NCBI GenBank assembly: GCA_029532415.1
Contig: JAQOTA010000052.1
Location: forward strand, 3,844,001-3,908,000
DNA: 64,000 nt
Direction: 5' to 3'
Origin: Marasmius tenuissimus
Lineage: Eukaryota > Basidiomycota > Agaricomycetes > Agaricales > Marasmiaceae
Shown here piece after piece: positions 45,556 through 57,700 of this stretch; position 1 is the first letter of the stretch, and each line of letters begins with the position of its first letter. The translations under genes and the position numbers were made by a program. The notes below the pieces were generated by a model that was not told where the DNA came from, ran no database searches, and saw nothing but the letters and a program-made list of their open reading frames with translations.

Positions 45556-48500
45556 ATGGCTGGGGGAGACGATATGGATGAAGACATTCACATGCAGTCG
45601 CCTCCTCCCCAACATCCCCGTGGCCACGACTCGCAAGACGTTCCAGACGCTCAACTCTCTCCGAAGCCCCTTGGTCAACGTTTATTTGAGGAGTTCAAGG
45701 CCCGCGTCATGCCCTCCACGCAGCCGAAGCCCTCTCACGACCCCATTGCCGATTTATCCCTATACATCACTCCGGCAACCCAGCATCGACGCCAGAAATG
45801 GCCCCTCCTTCCCGAACTCTACCTCACCTCGCAGCCTCACCCTCTAAGATCATCGAAGTTACGAACAGGTCGTGACTTCGTGGTGCTTTGGCACTCGAAG
45901 GATACCAAGGGAATCGAGGAGCTCAAAGCCTGGGTGGAAGCCCAAAAAGATAAATTGGTCCCAAAAGGGCCGAACGCGGCGATGGTCGAGCAAGGTATAG
46001 CTCAGGAGTCATATAAAGATACGTTGCCCTGATCTTCGTTATTCTTAGGGCTCTACGACCTTGGTGTTGGTGATATCGTCTGGGCCCGAGACCTAGATGC
46101 GGAAGATGTTGCACCTCTCCACGATTGGCTGCAACTATATGTCGCTGAACAGTACGTTGTTCATTGTCTCCACTTGTAGACTTTACGTGCTGACCAAACT
46201 CGTAGTGACGAATTCGCACGAAGTTGGGAAGACGTGGTTGCTGATTTCGAGGAGTTGAAGAAGACCATCATTGGAAAACCTGGAGAGTCTACCATCCACG
46301 GTACCAAATTCGAGAGCTATGGTCGAGCTGAAGGTATCAAGGACACGCGCTGCTACCCAACGGGCCTCAACGTCCAGAAGGCACCGAACATCACCGGCCC
46401 CTCCAAGGGTCTCAAGGTTACTGATGACCGCCAGATCAACGAGAAGAGCACAGATGGGGACTATTTGAGGACTGTGCAATTAATTAACAGAGTTCGTTCG
46501 CCTTCCGAGATGCCTAACTATGCTAACTAAACATTCCGAGTTCAGATCATCACCCCACTCGCCGTTTGTGCGTATAGGACTAGAAACCCGGAACTATACG
46601 AGATACTGGACGAAATGGCTGAGCTGGTAAACACCCCTCGTCTGGCTTGCAAGGAGAACTGTCTATTCACCGGCGGGCAGCTCAACATCGCCCTGGCACA
46701 GCTATACGAATCCAGTACGTTCTAGTTATGTTTTACCCTGTGGCCAAATCTTTGATGCCCTTCTAGAGGGCGAAATGAAGGAATTGGGCTTTTTCGGCGG
46801 CGTACACAAGGATCAGTACGACGCCGAAGGCAGTCTCTCCAACATGGCTGTCTTTTCGAACCTTCCAGAAGGGTATGAGGGAGGCAGGTTCCACTTCGTT
46901 GAGCTTGGCGTATTCGTCATGCTTGAGGGAATCAAGTTTATCGGCTTCTCAGGTCTGCGCTATCATGGCGGAACTCCCCCTCTTGCCCCTCAGGGCGTGA
47001 CACACATCGATCCGAGCGCATACCGGATCGTTCACATATCCTACCCTCAGGCCCACGTCATTGACGGGAAGACGACCTTCAATATCGGGGCGACTTCGGA
47101 CGGCTCAGAAAAGCCGTTGCAAGTCACTGCTACAGATCGGGTGTGCGGTGTAGAACCCGGAACCAGTTCAGAGTAAGTCCATCCGTTCTTGTACTATCTT
47201 AGCTTTGACTGACTGAGGTATTGGACGCAGAGCTACGACTACAACCTTTGACATGGAGGAGATTGTTGGCCCTCTCTCGTCGATGACGGTACGACCTGAG
47301 TAAGTTGTTTTTGGTTCACCATTCATAATCATCACTCATGACAGCGTATAGGCTTGAGCATGGACGCCACGTCACCAACCACATTTGCTTCCTCAAGGAC
47401 GCTCCCACTGTTGTATTTCCGGAAGAGTTGTTCTCGTTCGTAGTGCGAAATCACTACTATAAGAACAACCTTCTAAATCTACAACTACCCTTTAAGGTCA
47501 CGTCTGACTACGAGAAGTTCAGACAGGCCTTTACGGACGAACACGGGAATCATCCTTATCCCTGGCCGCTTGCACCCACGGGCGAGGTCTGGAAAGAACC
47601 GTCGTTGAAGATGGGTAAGCTCAAGTCACGTCGACAATTATGTTCAAGATCTGACTCTGTTGTCAGATTGGCAGGAAATGAACGCACGACAGAAGGCAAA
47701 GATGTCATATACCTTGCTCTGTGCTTCAAGCGCGCGCTTCATTCCCTCTCGGCATGGGAAGTACCTACCGTACATTCATCCCAGTTCACGCAGCGGTCCG
47801 AGCAACGTCAATATCGAAGAGACTCCTGGTTTCTATGTAGACTCGGATGATGAAACTCCCCAGACCACCGCTCGAAGACCCCCTGCAGCCAAGGCCTCTA
47901 ACAAAAAGCGGAAGGAAAAGAAGGACGGTTCCACCAAAAGTACGTTCATACCTCCTTACTTGCAAAGGTTTCCCTTGTGCTGAGGCTTACTAATAGCAAT
48001 CGTGGGGGGGAAAACATTGGCTTTGATTGACGACCCGTATGGCGACAAAGCGCGAAGGAGGGATAACGATGCAAGAATCGACATTCAAGTATCGCCAGCT
48101 CAACTCCCCGAACCTGATGTCCCACCTACGCTCGAGGATGAGTACGACTCACCGTTGACCCCCGTTGATGAAGATCTTCCCTCAACGCCTACTCTAGCCA
48201 TGGCTATTCCCTCCAGTGCTGCAGCTCCCGAAGCTATTCCCCTCAGCGCAGTTGTATCCAGACCTTCAGCTGGCTCTTCAGCTGGCTCATCCTCCTCACT
48301 CCTCCTTTCTACTCCAACGGTAGCTCCGTCTGTTACTCCCAACTCCCCATCAACTCAACAAACAGCCCGAAGATCTACTCGCCTCGCTGCTGCAGCACCA
48401 GCAAAGGGATCGAAGAAATCCTCGTCAAAGAAGGTCAGAGAGACATCGTCGAGCGATGAAGAGTCGACCGGTGCATCGAAGAAACGGCGTAGCGGTGCAA

Positions 48501-51030
48501 GTGCAGGCAACGCAAACAACCGTAACTCGAAGAGGCAGAAACCGGGACCCAAGGCGAAGGGGAAGCAGGGGAACCTGAGAGAGAAGGACGCAGGCTTAGA
48601 CAAGGATTACCCTGTCAAACTCATCATTGGATTTCGTACGCGTGGCGAGGTAGGATCATCTCAATTCTAGTTACCTAATAGTGCTGACTTTTACCTCACA
48701 GGGAAGATATGATTTCCTTTGTCGTTGGCTTGACCAAAAGTATGCGGACTCGTGGGTTGTGGGATCTAACATGGCGGACGAGGAGCCGTTGCGGCGCTTC
48801 TGTCAGAGACACCAACTAGGCACCGACGTACGCAGGAATACGCGTAGGTCTCAACATATCGTATCCAGTTTCTTCCAACGCTGATAGACCTCTCAGAACT
48901 CCTGGGAAACATTCACTCCGCGCACGAATGTTTCGAAAGCGATGGCGCCTGTCTAGGTAGCGTCTACTTTGACAAAGGAACTCTCGATGATGAAGACTTC
49001 GATGAGGAGGAAGAAACGGTAACGGGAGTCAACCGTACGTGTTCAATCCTTCTACGTGTGGTCTTTCCAGTAACACATTTGCAGTACTGGACATCCATGA
49101 TGACTTGCTTGACCTTGAGGAGCCCCTGAATCGTATGGTGCAAGCGGGCGAAGCAATGTTTGGTCCGAACGAGTCCGAACATGATGAAGAAGAGGACGGG
49201 GAAAACAAATGGGGCAATCAAAGTGCGCTTTCATTCTTTGTCGGAAAAACCAACTACTAATGCAGTCGTAAAGAAATAGCCTTCTTCGCTGATCTCAACC
49301 ACGAACTGATCGCAAATGAAAAGGCGAAGTTACTGTCGTACACGTCTCCACCTTCACCAAAACTCCTCGATGACCTTGCAACCACATGCAATTCCCTGAT
49401 CAGACGGCCGTATGAGGACTCCACCTTGACAAAAGCAGCCGACTTCCTACCCTCCCTTGCTGCAGCTGTTAGCGGCATTAGATCCAAGGAAATTGACGAG
49501 GGATTCACCAGGAACGGTCTAATGACCTTTCACTCAATATTCACTCGTTGGATCTTCGATACCTATGACCACTTCGTTGCCATCATGGGCGAACCCGACG
49601 CCAAGAGGCGGTCCTGGCTTCATGTCCTTATCGATGCGATACTTGGCGATATTCGAACTCTATTATATAAGGAGCACGCTCATCTTCAATATCGATTCCC
49701 CGACTTCTTTCCCACCGCTCCAGACGTTACATCGTCAGTTCCCAACCCCACACACGGAAGGAAAAGGGCCTTCAAGGATAACGAACTGCGTCCTGCTGCT
49801 CTTGGAGTTGCGATGTCGGTTGTGAGCGAGTTCTTCGGGATGCAGAGGCTGGAATACATCAAGGGCTTGTTCCTGGTTGGCGTCACAGTGACGCTGGGGT
49901 TTGGTGCCCTCTGGTTGAAGCCCGTCTGGTCTGCTTACGAGCATCCGTACCGACTCACCTCTCGTAGACACCCCCCAACGGAACAAGAGATTTTGAACTT
50001 GACGAGAAAGCTCATGAAACATCCCTACTCAACGGAGGCCACCTACATTTTCCAGATGCAGCAATTGCGCGGCGCAATGGTGGACCACTTCACTCGACTC
50101 GCGCATCCTGGAATCCCCTATTCCCTCTCCTACACAGATACCGGCGTTACCGACGAAGCTCGATGGCGCCTCCTGAACTTCCTCGTCGCTACAATAACCC
50201 TCATCCCAGGGTATAAAGGTCCTCACCCGGAGCACAACCTTCCTGCAGATAAGGTCCGAGCTTCTCACCAACGACCTGACTTCATGCTTGTTTCTCGCGA
50301 GTATGCTCCGTGTCGAATAATTATCAAGAAGGCTGGAGGCCCGTGTGATCCAGCTTATCGATGGACATTGGCCCAGCTGTTCAGTCTATTGGTGTTCCGA
50401 GGCTGCCTCTACGACACCAGGGCGTTGCGAGAAGAAGATCACACCTACTACTTCGAGACTCTGGAAGAGTGGAAGGAGTACTCAGATCCGCTCATAGCAC
50501 AATATGGCGAAGCTTACATTTGCAACAAACGCCCTTACGGTACCACAAAGGGTCGGGAGTCGAGGAACGTAGACGGCTTTTGGGACGATGCGAAGGTCCT
50601 GAAGAAGGTCATTGACGACTATCGAAACGAGCATCCTTCTCAGAAGGTTCCGTTTGCCCTACTGCTGAACGTGATACAGAAGAAGAAGGGACTCGACGGG
50701 AAGAAGAACCCGAAGCTATTTTACACCTTCGGTCCACTCGTCTCCTATCTCTTTTGCGTCGATCTCGTTTATGCCGGCGTACTGGAGAAACCTGACATGA
50801 ACGTCATGGCGGAGATAGTTGTGAAGTTGAACCGGGGTTGGTGTTCGGCCATGAAGTCATTGGGCTGCCTCCCATACCGAGCGTGCTTACAAAAGGAATT
50901 CATTACCACTTTCGAGTTTATTGATGCTAACATGAAGCAGGAACACAAAGACATTCTTGGATGGGATATCTTTGTGTTCGAACATGGCGGATGTAAATAC
51001 ATACGCTTCTATCCAGTTCGACGCACGTAG
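45556..51030 (+). CDS. TET/JBP-like 2OG-Fe(II) oxygenase, giant fusion protein
   Basis: Thirteen exons: 45556-45994, 46049-46151, 46206-46491, 46546-46714, 46767-47172, 47231-47299, 47352-47614, 47667-47939, 47997-48649, 48702-48843, 48897-49034, 49085-49222, 49274-51030. They sum to 4836 nt, 1611 residues, with no stop. Residues about 270-450 look like the fungal TET/JBP dioxygenase core. Iron ligands fit H346-x-D348 (GGVHKDQYD) and H399 (FSGLRYHGGTPP), and R419 in AYRIVHISYP is a candidate 2-oxoglutarate ligand. Such enzymes oxidise 5-methylcytosine or thymine in DNA. After it come a Ser/Lys/Arg-rich disordered linker (about 670-870), an acidic stretch, and a roughly 580-residue C-terminal domain I cannot name. 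Intron 12 probably uses an AAG acceptor (ending 49273) because the nearer CAG sits too close to the CTAAT branch site and breaks the frame. Confidence 0.72.
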
Positions 51031-51168
51031 CTTGTATACTCTGTTGTACCCATGAAGATAGGACGTTTCTTTGCTCTTCACCATGTGCCTTAGACAGATT
51101 ACAATGACTGGATGGAAAATTCTTCGCGTGTCTTAGTTCATGCGGATGCTACGCTATTACAGACTTAT
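51031..51168. other. Short convergent spacer
   Basis: Only 138 bases separate the stop codons of the TET/JBP-like gene and the next, convergent gene, so their transcripts may overlap at the 3' ends. Confidence 0.6.
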
Positions 51169-53908
51169 CTACCACGATGGTACCTGACGAACAAGTATAC
51201 GAGGTGCTGGGCCTGTTGAACCTATAGGTAGTCGAGAATACGTCTCAGTCTTACCATTTCGGGAATCCCTTGAGTTCCATATGCGATCAGAGGTGGAGTA
51301 GGGAGCCCAAAGCAGACCGTCATATCGCTTCCTTAGCTCCCTTCTCATGGCCTCAATCGTTTCGTCATCCACCTCCGCACACAACCTCACCCATCGTTGA
51401 TAGTAGATTGTTTGCCAGTAGTTTTGGGCGTTGCTCTTCTTCGGTGAGGCGCGAGGGTTGTTGAACAGCTGATCAAATGCCTCCTGGAAGTCGTTCGTAC
51501 TTCCCACTTTGTAGAATAGCTGCCTCCAGTAGTTGGAGAGATGTAAGTCGGTATAAACTTCTTCGCCTGCTCGCATTCGCTCGTTCTTCCCTATCTTCAA
51601 ATACGAAGGATCCGTAGCGCGAACGGGATTGGGAGCTTTGTTAAGAATGTCAACGAGGCACTGCAAGAATATCTCCTTCAAACGCTGGTCGATAGTAGGC
51701 TCGTTCGAGATAGGCTCAGTGTCAACCTCCATATCGGAGCCTTCGTCGACGGGGGGAGGAGGAATCGCGAAGCCTTGCGATTCAAGGTCGAACATGGGTA
51801 CGTCATCGTCCCCACGTTGGGCGGTTCGAGCCTTTGTTGACCGAGTCTTGTTTTGTACTCTCATGAGTGGTCCATCATCGTCCTTGCGAGCCGCTACATT
51901 ATCATGGTATTGGAAACGAATGGCTTGCATGTCCATTTTGAACCAATATTGGAACGAACGGGATCCAAGCCAAGGTCCCCCCGCTCTGAACCGAGGCATC
52001 TCGGTATCTGTCTTGATTCGACGCAAAAACATGACTCCGTAAGGGCAATGGGCGAGGTATTGTCCAAGTTCAGTCTCCTCCGTACGTTCTGTCTGAACAA
52101 ACATCAGTGTCGAATCTTCAACAACGCGTCCTTCTGTGAGTGGGAGGCAGGCCCTCATCAAATCTCTTGCAGCCGACCCATCATCCGGCCGGGAGTGAAG
52201 ACCGTTAATGAGCCATACCATGGCGGAGGTGAGGAGAAGGGCGTCCGGGGAAACCCGAAAGCGAGAAGGCCCTTCAGCTTGAGCTGACAAAATGTGTGAT
52301 GCAGCGAGCCCGCGGTAGGCTCGAAAGCCCCTAAAATAATGAGATTAGGCTCATTCACATTGTTAAAACAACTCGCTGAAATGCTCACCACCAGACTTCA
52401 CATTCAAAGGCAGCTAACGATTTTTGAATCAGGACCTTCGGTATGTTGAGGAGAACGTCGAGAGCATGATGGAAGGGAACCCGTACTTCGACACGGGCGT
52501 GAGAGGCAATAGCAACGGAGTCGATATAGGACTTAATGAGGTTGGAGAGGAACGAAACTGGCTGCTCACAACCCATAGCCATCTTCATGGAGATAGCCTT
52601 TCCATGGAATCCACCCTCAGGACAGTACGTCGTTGCCTTATCTGTCGTATAGAGCTGGATATAGACGACGTCCAGAGGACCAGATCCGGAACGCGGCTCA
52701 ATGCGACAACCAGAAAGCGCAGTCAGGTGGCTAGCATTATCTCGTTGATATCGAGAGCTTCCCAAGCCCGTCATCCGGTTCGCTTCCCTTTGCGAGATTT
52801 GAAGAACGGCAGCAATGATTGCGGGATGGGAATGGGTCGTCCACTGGAGGCATTCCTTCTTCTGACTCCGCACCTCAAGGGCAACGTCAATATACCAGCG
52901 ACCTTGGGATGTGGCCTCATGGGATAACGAAACCTCGGAAAGAAGCTCCTCTAAGGCGAAGGCGGCGCTTTCAAGATTGGGATCGTGGAAGGAAGTGAGC
53001 TTTACGCCTCTAACGCTGTGCATAAAAAAAAACTCTGCAGCCCAGGAGACCTTATTCCCTGCCAGCTTCTCGCGTAGAACGTCCACAAACTTCTTCAGAA
53101 ACTCCCGGGGAAGCATCTTCGAGCCATATGCTGGCCTACCAGTACTAGTGCGAGTTATTCGAAAGACCTCAGCAGTGTAGCTCGGAGGCCAATCAGAGAC
53201 GCTCTCAGGTAGGATCTCCTCGATTGTTGGCCGTACACCTTTGACGTAGAACTCTGCTACTTGGGCCGGGGTTATGCCAAGACTGCAAGGACTGTTGCGG
53301 TCGTAGAGTTTGGGGAAAAAGATGTGGATTTGGCAACGGTTGCCCCAATGCGCAAGCAGAAAGTTGGGAATCGAGTGATACTGCACTTGCACAGTTTCTC
53401 CTCCCTAGGGAAACAAAATTTGAGGAATTAGTGGCCCAGTGGGCCCCTGCAGTGCAAGCCATCACAATCTATCACTCACCATGACCATAGGATGTGAAAG
53501 ATGTACGCTCTTCTTCAAAACTTCCGCGAGGTTAGGCACAACATAGAGCGATATGCTGTTTGTGACAATAATGTCATCCGTGATGCCGATCAGTGAGTCG
53601 TAGTCCCGAGTCTTGTAGAGAAGATGGCTACGGTCAAGCATGTTTGGTTGAATATCGACCAGGGCCTGCGTAGGAAGCAGTTTGGTCTCCCCGGTGAGGA
53701 AGAAGGACTGAAACTCGCGTGGATTTGAGTCTGCCATCTTTGCGCCCCGCTTAAAGAACCGCTGGAGGGTGTAGGATCTGACGGGCTTGCTGGAATAGAG
53801 TGACTCGTTCATGGTGATGGAGAGAAGAATGGGAAGTGTTGTCTGAGAATCAAACGTGGGTATTCGATACAGGAATGGTCGGTTAGACTGATTCAGCTCA
53901 GATCTCAT
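51169..53908 (-). CDS. Large protein of unknown function, convergent with the TET/JBP-like gene
   Basis: Three exons, 53908-53480, 53404-52389 and 52330-51169, give 868 residues without a stop. I recognise no domain with a known activity. Visible features: a conserved-looking middle section with WYIDVALEV, CLQWTTHSHP, RYQRDNASHLTALSGCR and YTTDKATTYCPEGGFHGKA; a second section with LLLTSAMVWLINGLHSRPDD; and a low-complexity acidic/Pro stretch near residues 640-680. There is no signal peptide or membrane segment. From memory, similar long proteins occur in many Agaricomycete genomes without annotation. Its place between a DNA oxygenase and a SNF2 ATPase suggests, but does not show, a nuclear role. 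It shares a roughly 0.8 kb divergent promoter region with the SNF2 gene. Confidence 0.75.
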
Positions 53909-54712
53909 GTGATTGCTTCAGATGGTACGGGCAGTTGACCCTAGTTTACGCCTTTCATAGATTATTCGGTTCCCCATCACATCCTAAGACTTGTAAAAAA
54001 AGCTTCCGACAGCTAGGCGAGACGGCGAGGTTGTCCCAACTGTGCAACAACCGAATCAACTCAACGCGGCCCCCATCAATGTTATGAGCCTCATGTCCTT
54101 CAGGGATTAAATGGACTCACTCCTGCGGTTATCTCGGGCGAGGCCATGAGTTTTTGATGAGTAGCAGAGAGGTCTAAAGCAGACGCCCGTAAAGTGGTGC
54201 AAGTTTTGTCCTATGTTTTTGCGCTCTGTACTGGTGATTGAGTGGCGTCTCAGTTGGTTCTAATGGATTATGGAGCTAGCAGTATTCCGACAAGAACTCC
54301 GTTCACAAGTTGCAGTTCCGATTCCAGTGGCTATTTGAGTCTCGGAACAAAGGACTCATCAGGCCGTGACAAAATGTCTCCACCAATTATCAAACTCCAT
54401 GCAATTATACAAGACTTGTAGTCTTGTTTCTCGTGTTTCAAATTATTCCGAAAGAATAGTCCGAGGAGAAAACATGTCGTGTAAGTCTCAGTACAACTTC
54501 ACAAAGGGTCCTTTTCATGTCGCTTATTGGCCCTACGGACTCCTCACAAACTTTGTATCGCTTATTTCCCTCAGTGGAACTTGGATCTCGATTCTCGGAG
54601 AACCGTTCTCGCGAGTGAATTGAACGGGATCGCAAGGCTCTCATATACTCGAGCAGGAGCTTGGCTTCACTCTGTTTCTTCCTCCCTCCTCATACCCATT
54701 CCACTTCATACC
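53909..54712. promoter_or_regulatory. Divergent promoter region between the unknown gene and the SNF2-like gene
   Basis: About 0.8 kb between two start codons that point away from each other. A CT-rich leader lies just before the ATG at 54713. No clear TATA box and no copy of the CRE palindrome were seen. Co-regulation is an inference from the arrangement. Confidence 0.4.
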
Positions 54713-57700
54713 ATGCCTAGCAAAAAGGTCCCCGAACTCCTCATCGAGCTCTACTTTACCCTCGACGGTGCACCCTGGAACTTTAGGAGTTGGCAGGAAC
54801 GCACGCGAATTTATCACGGTCTGTTCCCCGAATTCGACAAAGATCTTCCTGCTGGTTGGAACCGGAGAAACGCCAATGACGTGCTGTCGTGGTTCAAGGA
54901 GTACGATGGGATTCTCAACCCGAAAGAGAAGGAGAAATGTGCAAGGTCCTCGAGTAAGCCTGGCCAGGAATTCTTTTCGACGTGGGTTACCAAGAACTGG
55001 GACAAATGGGGAATACATGATGAAGTCTGTGCTTCTCTCAGAGAGCGGGAATGCCATCCCTTTCAGTTACTCCGCACGGACCCCACGATCAAGACGTTTC
55101 CTGAAGCAAGATTCCATCTCACCAAAGTCACTGACGATATTGCGCGGAGGCTTTTAGGCTCCGAACTATTCCCTCGGGGTTCAAGAACAGTGCCATCAGC
55201 GTACAGCGAGCTGGGATTTCCGACGGTTTTCATCTTACGATCGTGGGTTCGGTTAAAGAAGAAGTGGGACACTGACCAAAAGAGGTTCAAAACGCTGGCT
55301 ACTGATGCCAAGGCTGCCTACGAAGGTGCATTATCTATGGTTGTTCAATGACTGGATCGGGTTACTCACTGTTCATTCTTAGAGGTGGTCGCATTGCCCA
55401 AGCCCAAGAAGGCAGCGCTCAAGAAGGTTATTCAGGCTGTAGCGAAATGGAAAGAGCTACTTGATATCTATTCCATTGAGAAGCATCTGGATGAGGCGGA
55501 AGCTATGCTGACAAACTTGAACGGCTTGTTGGAGAATGTCGGAGTCAAAGTCAGAAAGTCTTCAGGTATGTCAATGCCTCTTCCTGATTTTTAGCGCTGC
55601 TGATATACTCGTAGGCTCCTCAACAGGGACCAAGCCAATGAAACTCATACTTGCCACTCAACAGGATGTTGATGATGTGGCGAACCTCTACCAGGACCTC
55701 TTCCGAGCTCCTTGTGATGACGAACATCTCCCAGTTGACGCCGACCTGTTCGGTGATGATGATGATGATGCTAGTGATGATCACGACGACCCCCCCGACG
55801 AGCAAGCAATTGGCATCGACGCAGTAGGGAACCTAGATGAGCTCACGGTCCGCCGCCGCCTTGGGATGGGAGCAAATAACATCCCTCTGCTGTTCTTTCC
55901 TCTTCGACACAAGGCCGGCTTGACGGCCTGGGATAACCCTGAAGCTTTTACCCCAGATGCCGTGGAGCCGAACGTATCCCATTTACACCAGGACAACGGT
56001 GTTCTTGCCGCGCTACGCAGTGTTACCACGAAGGACCCCGTCTCTCACCCCGTCACAAGCTCAATACTGGTAGCAGACGAGGTTGGTCTGGGGAAGACCC
56101 GCCTTATGATAGAGCTGATGGCTCTGGTTATCTTGACCGTGTTTCTCAACGGGGCGGGGCGAGCACTACCGCCTGCAATTAGTACGTGTCTTTCTTACGC
56201 TCGTTCCTAGTAAGGTCTCTGATATTTTCATTCTCAGGGGGGCGATTTCTTGAAGATGGACAAGAATTTGAAGATCTGCCGCATCTCTGGGTGGTACCTA
56301 TGACGTTAACTCCACAAACCGTTCATGCTATCATGGTCTGCCTCCAACCCCACTCCGTGGACATTATGGTCTACGAATGTGGAAAGCGTGGTAATGAAGA
56401 GTTTTGGAGCAAGACTGGACCGTTCAAGACCTCGAAACAACCACTTCATCGCCGAATCATTATAACCTCCCATTCTGTACGTCGTCAGGCGATCTGATAT
56501 GACTTCACCGCAAATCACTAACTTATGCCGTAGTCGCTTCGAGAGGAGTTTTCTTGGTCTCACAGCCCACCTCTGGAGAAGCGTGACGTGCCCTGGGAGA
56601 TGCCTGATCCCACTCGCAAGCTTAACAAGACGCTCTTCGGACAAAGATACGCCACCGTCACCATCGACGAGGCACATGAATTCCGTCGCACTGGACCAAA
56701 GTTTCTTTCTGCATTTCTCGTTTGCCAGAAGGCCCAGCTAAGGATCCTTGCAACGGGTACTCCGCTACACACAAATTCTAGCGTGAGTTTCATTGTTGTT
56801 GCTTTCGCTGCAGTATTCGCTCATCCACAACAATAGGATGTCGTCTCCTTAGGTCGGCTGATGCAGCTACCGTACTTCTTGTCTCAATCTGGACTTCAGA
56901 AGACCCGGGATGACGCCAACCAGCTTGTCAAGTCACGTCCTTCTGCGGGGGATGATCGCCGGGAGTTCTTGGCGCTACAGATACGAATCACGAGGGAGTA
57001 CCAGGCAGAAATCATAGGCAATATGATTCGGAGAACCGCCAGAACACTTGACTATCTCGGCAGGCCACTGCTGCCCAATCTCCCAGGTAAGCTCAAGATC
57101 CATCTCGTTGTTATCCCAACCGAGCGGGAGAAGAGAATTACTGCTGCCGTTGCCAAGAAAGCGAAGGCAAAGTAAGTTCAGCACTCGCTCATATGTCCTT
57201 GCCTTCTTAATCTGATCAATCTTGCTAGCGCTAACGCTGCAACTGAGATTGGTATTGTCCCCACAGTATGCTTGCCTTTCCTCAATCGGTGAATCTGACG
57301 CTAATCAACTCGGAAACCTTATAGCGCTTCTATCTCGAATACCGCATGATCTCCTGCTATGCGAAGGAGAATCCTAATGGTCCGGATCCACAGTTCAGCT
57401 CATTGTCGGAATGGGAGCCTATCAAGTCCACAAAGATGGACGTTGCTGCCCGTGTCGCCGTTCACTACCTCTCTCATGATGACATAGACGACGTATTTGA
57501 CTGTGAAGGGGTGGTACAATACCCATCTATGCCGTCTGTTCCAGCTGGTGAACGCCCCCTCCGAACTCGCAAGATCTTGATATACGTTGCATGGACATCA
57601 CTGATGCCCATATTTCTGGATGTACGTGTTTGGAATGCTCGCTGCATCTGGATTGGTATTGATCAGCGCTGCTAATCCAGGTCTTGCGTCTCTTCAAGCT

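Noticed and set aside
51200..51250. Possible extra intron near the 3' end of the unknown gene
   Set aside because: GTAAGA...TATAG is only about 33 bases, too short for this genome, and reading through keeps the frame.
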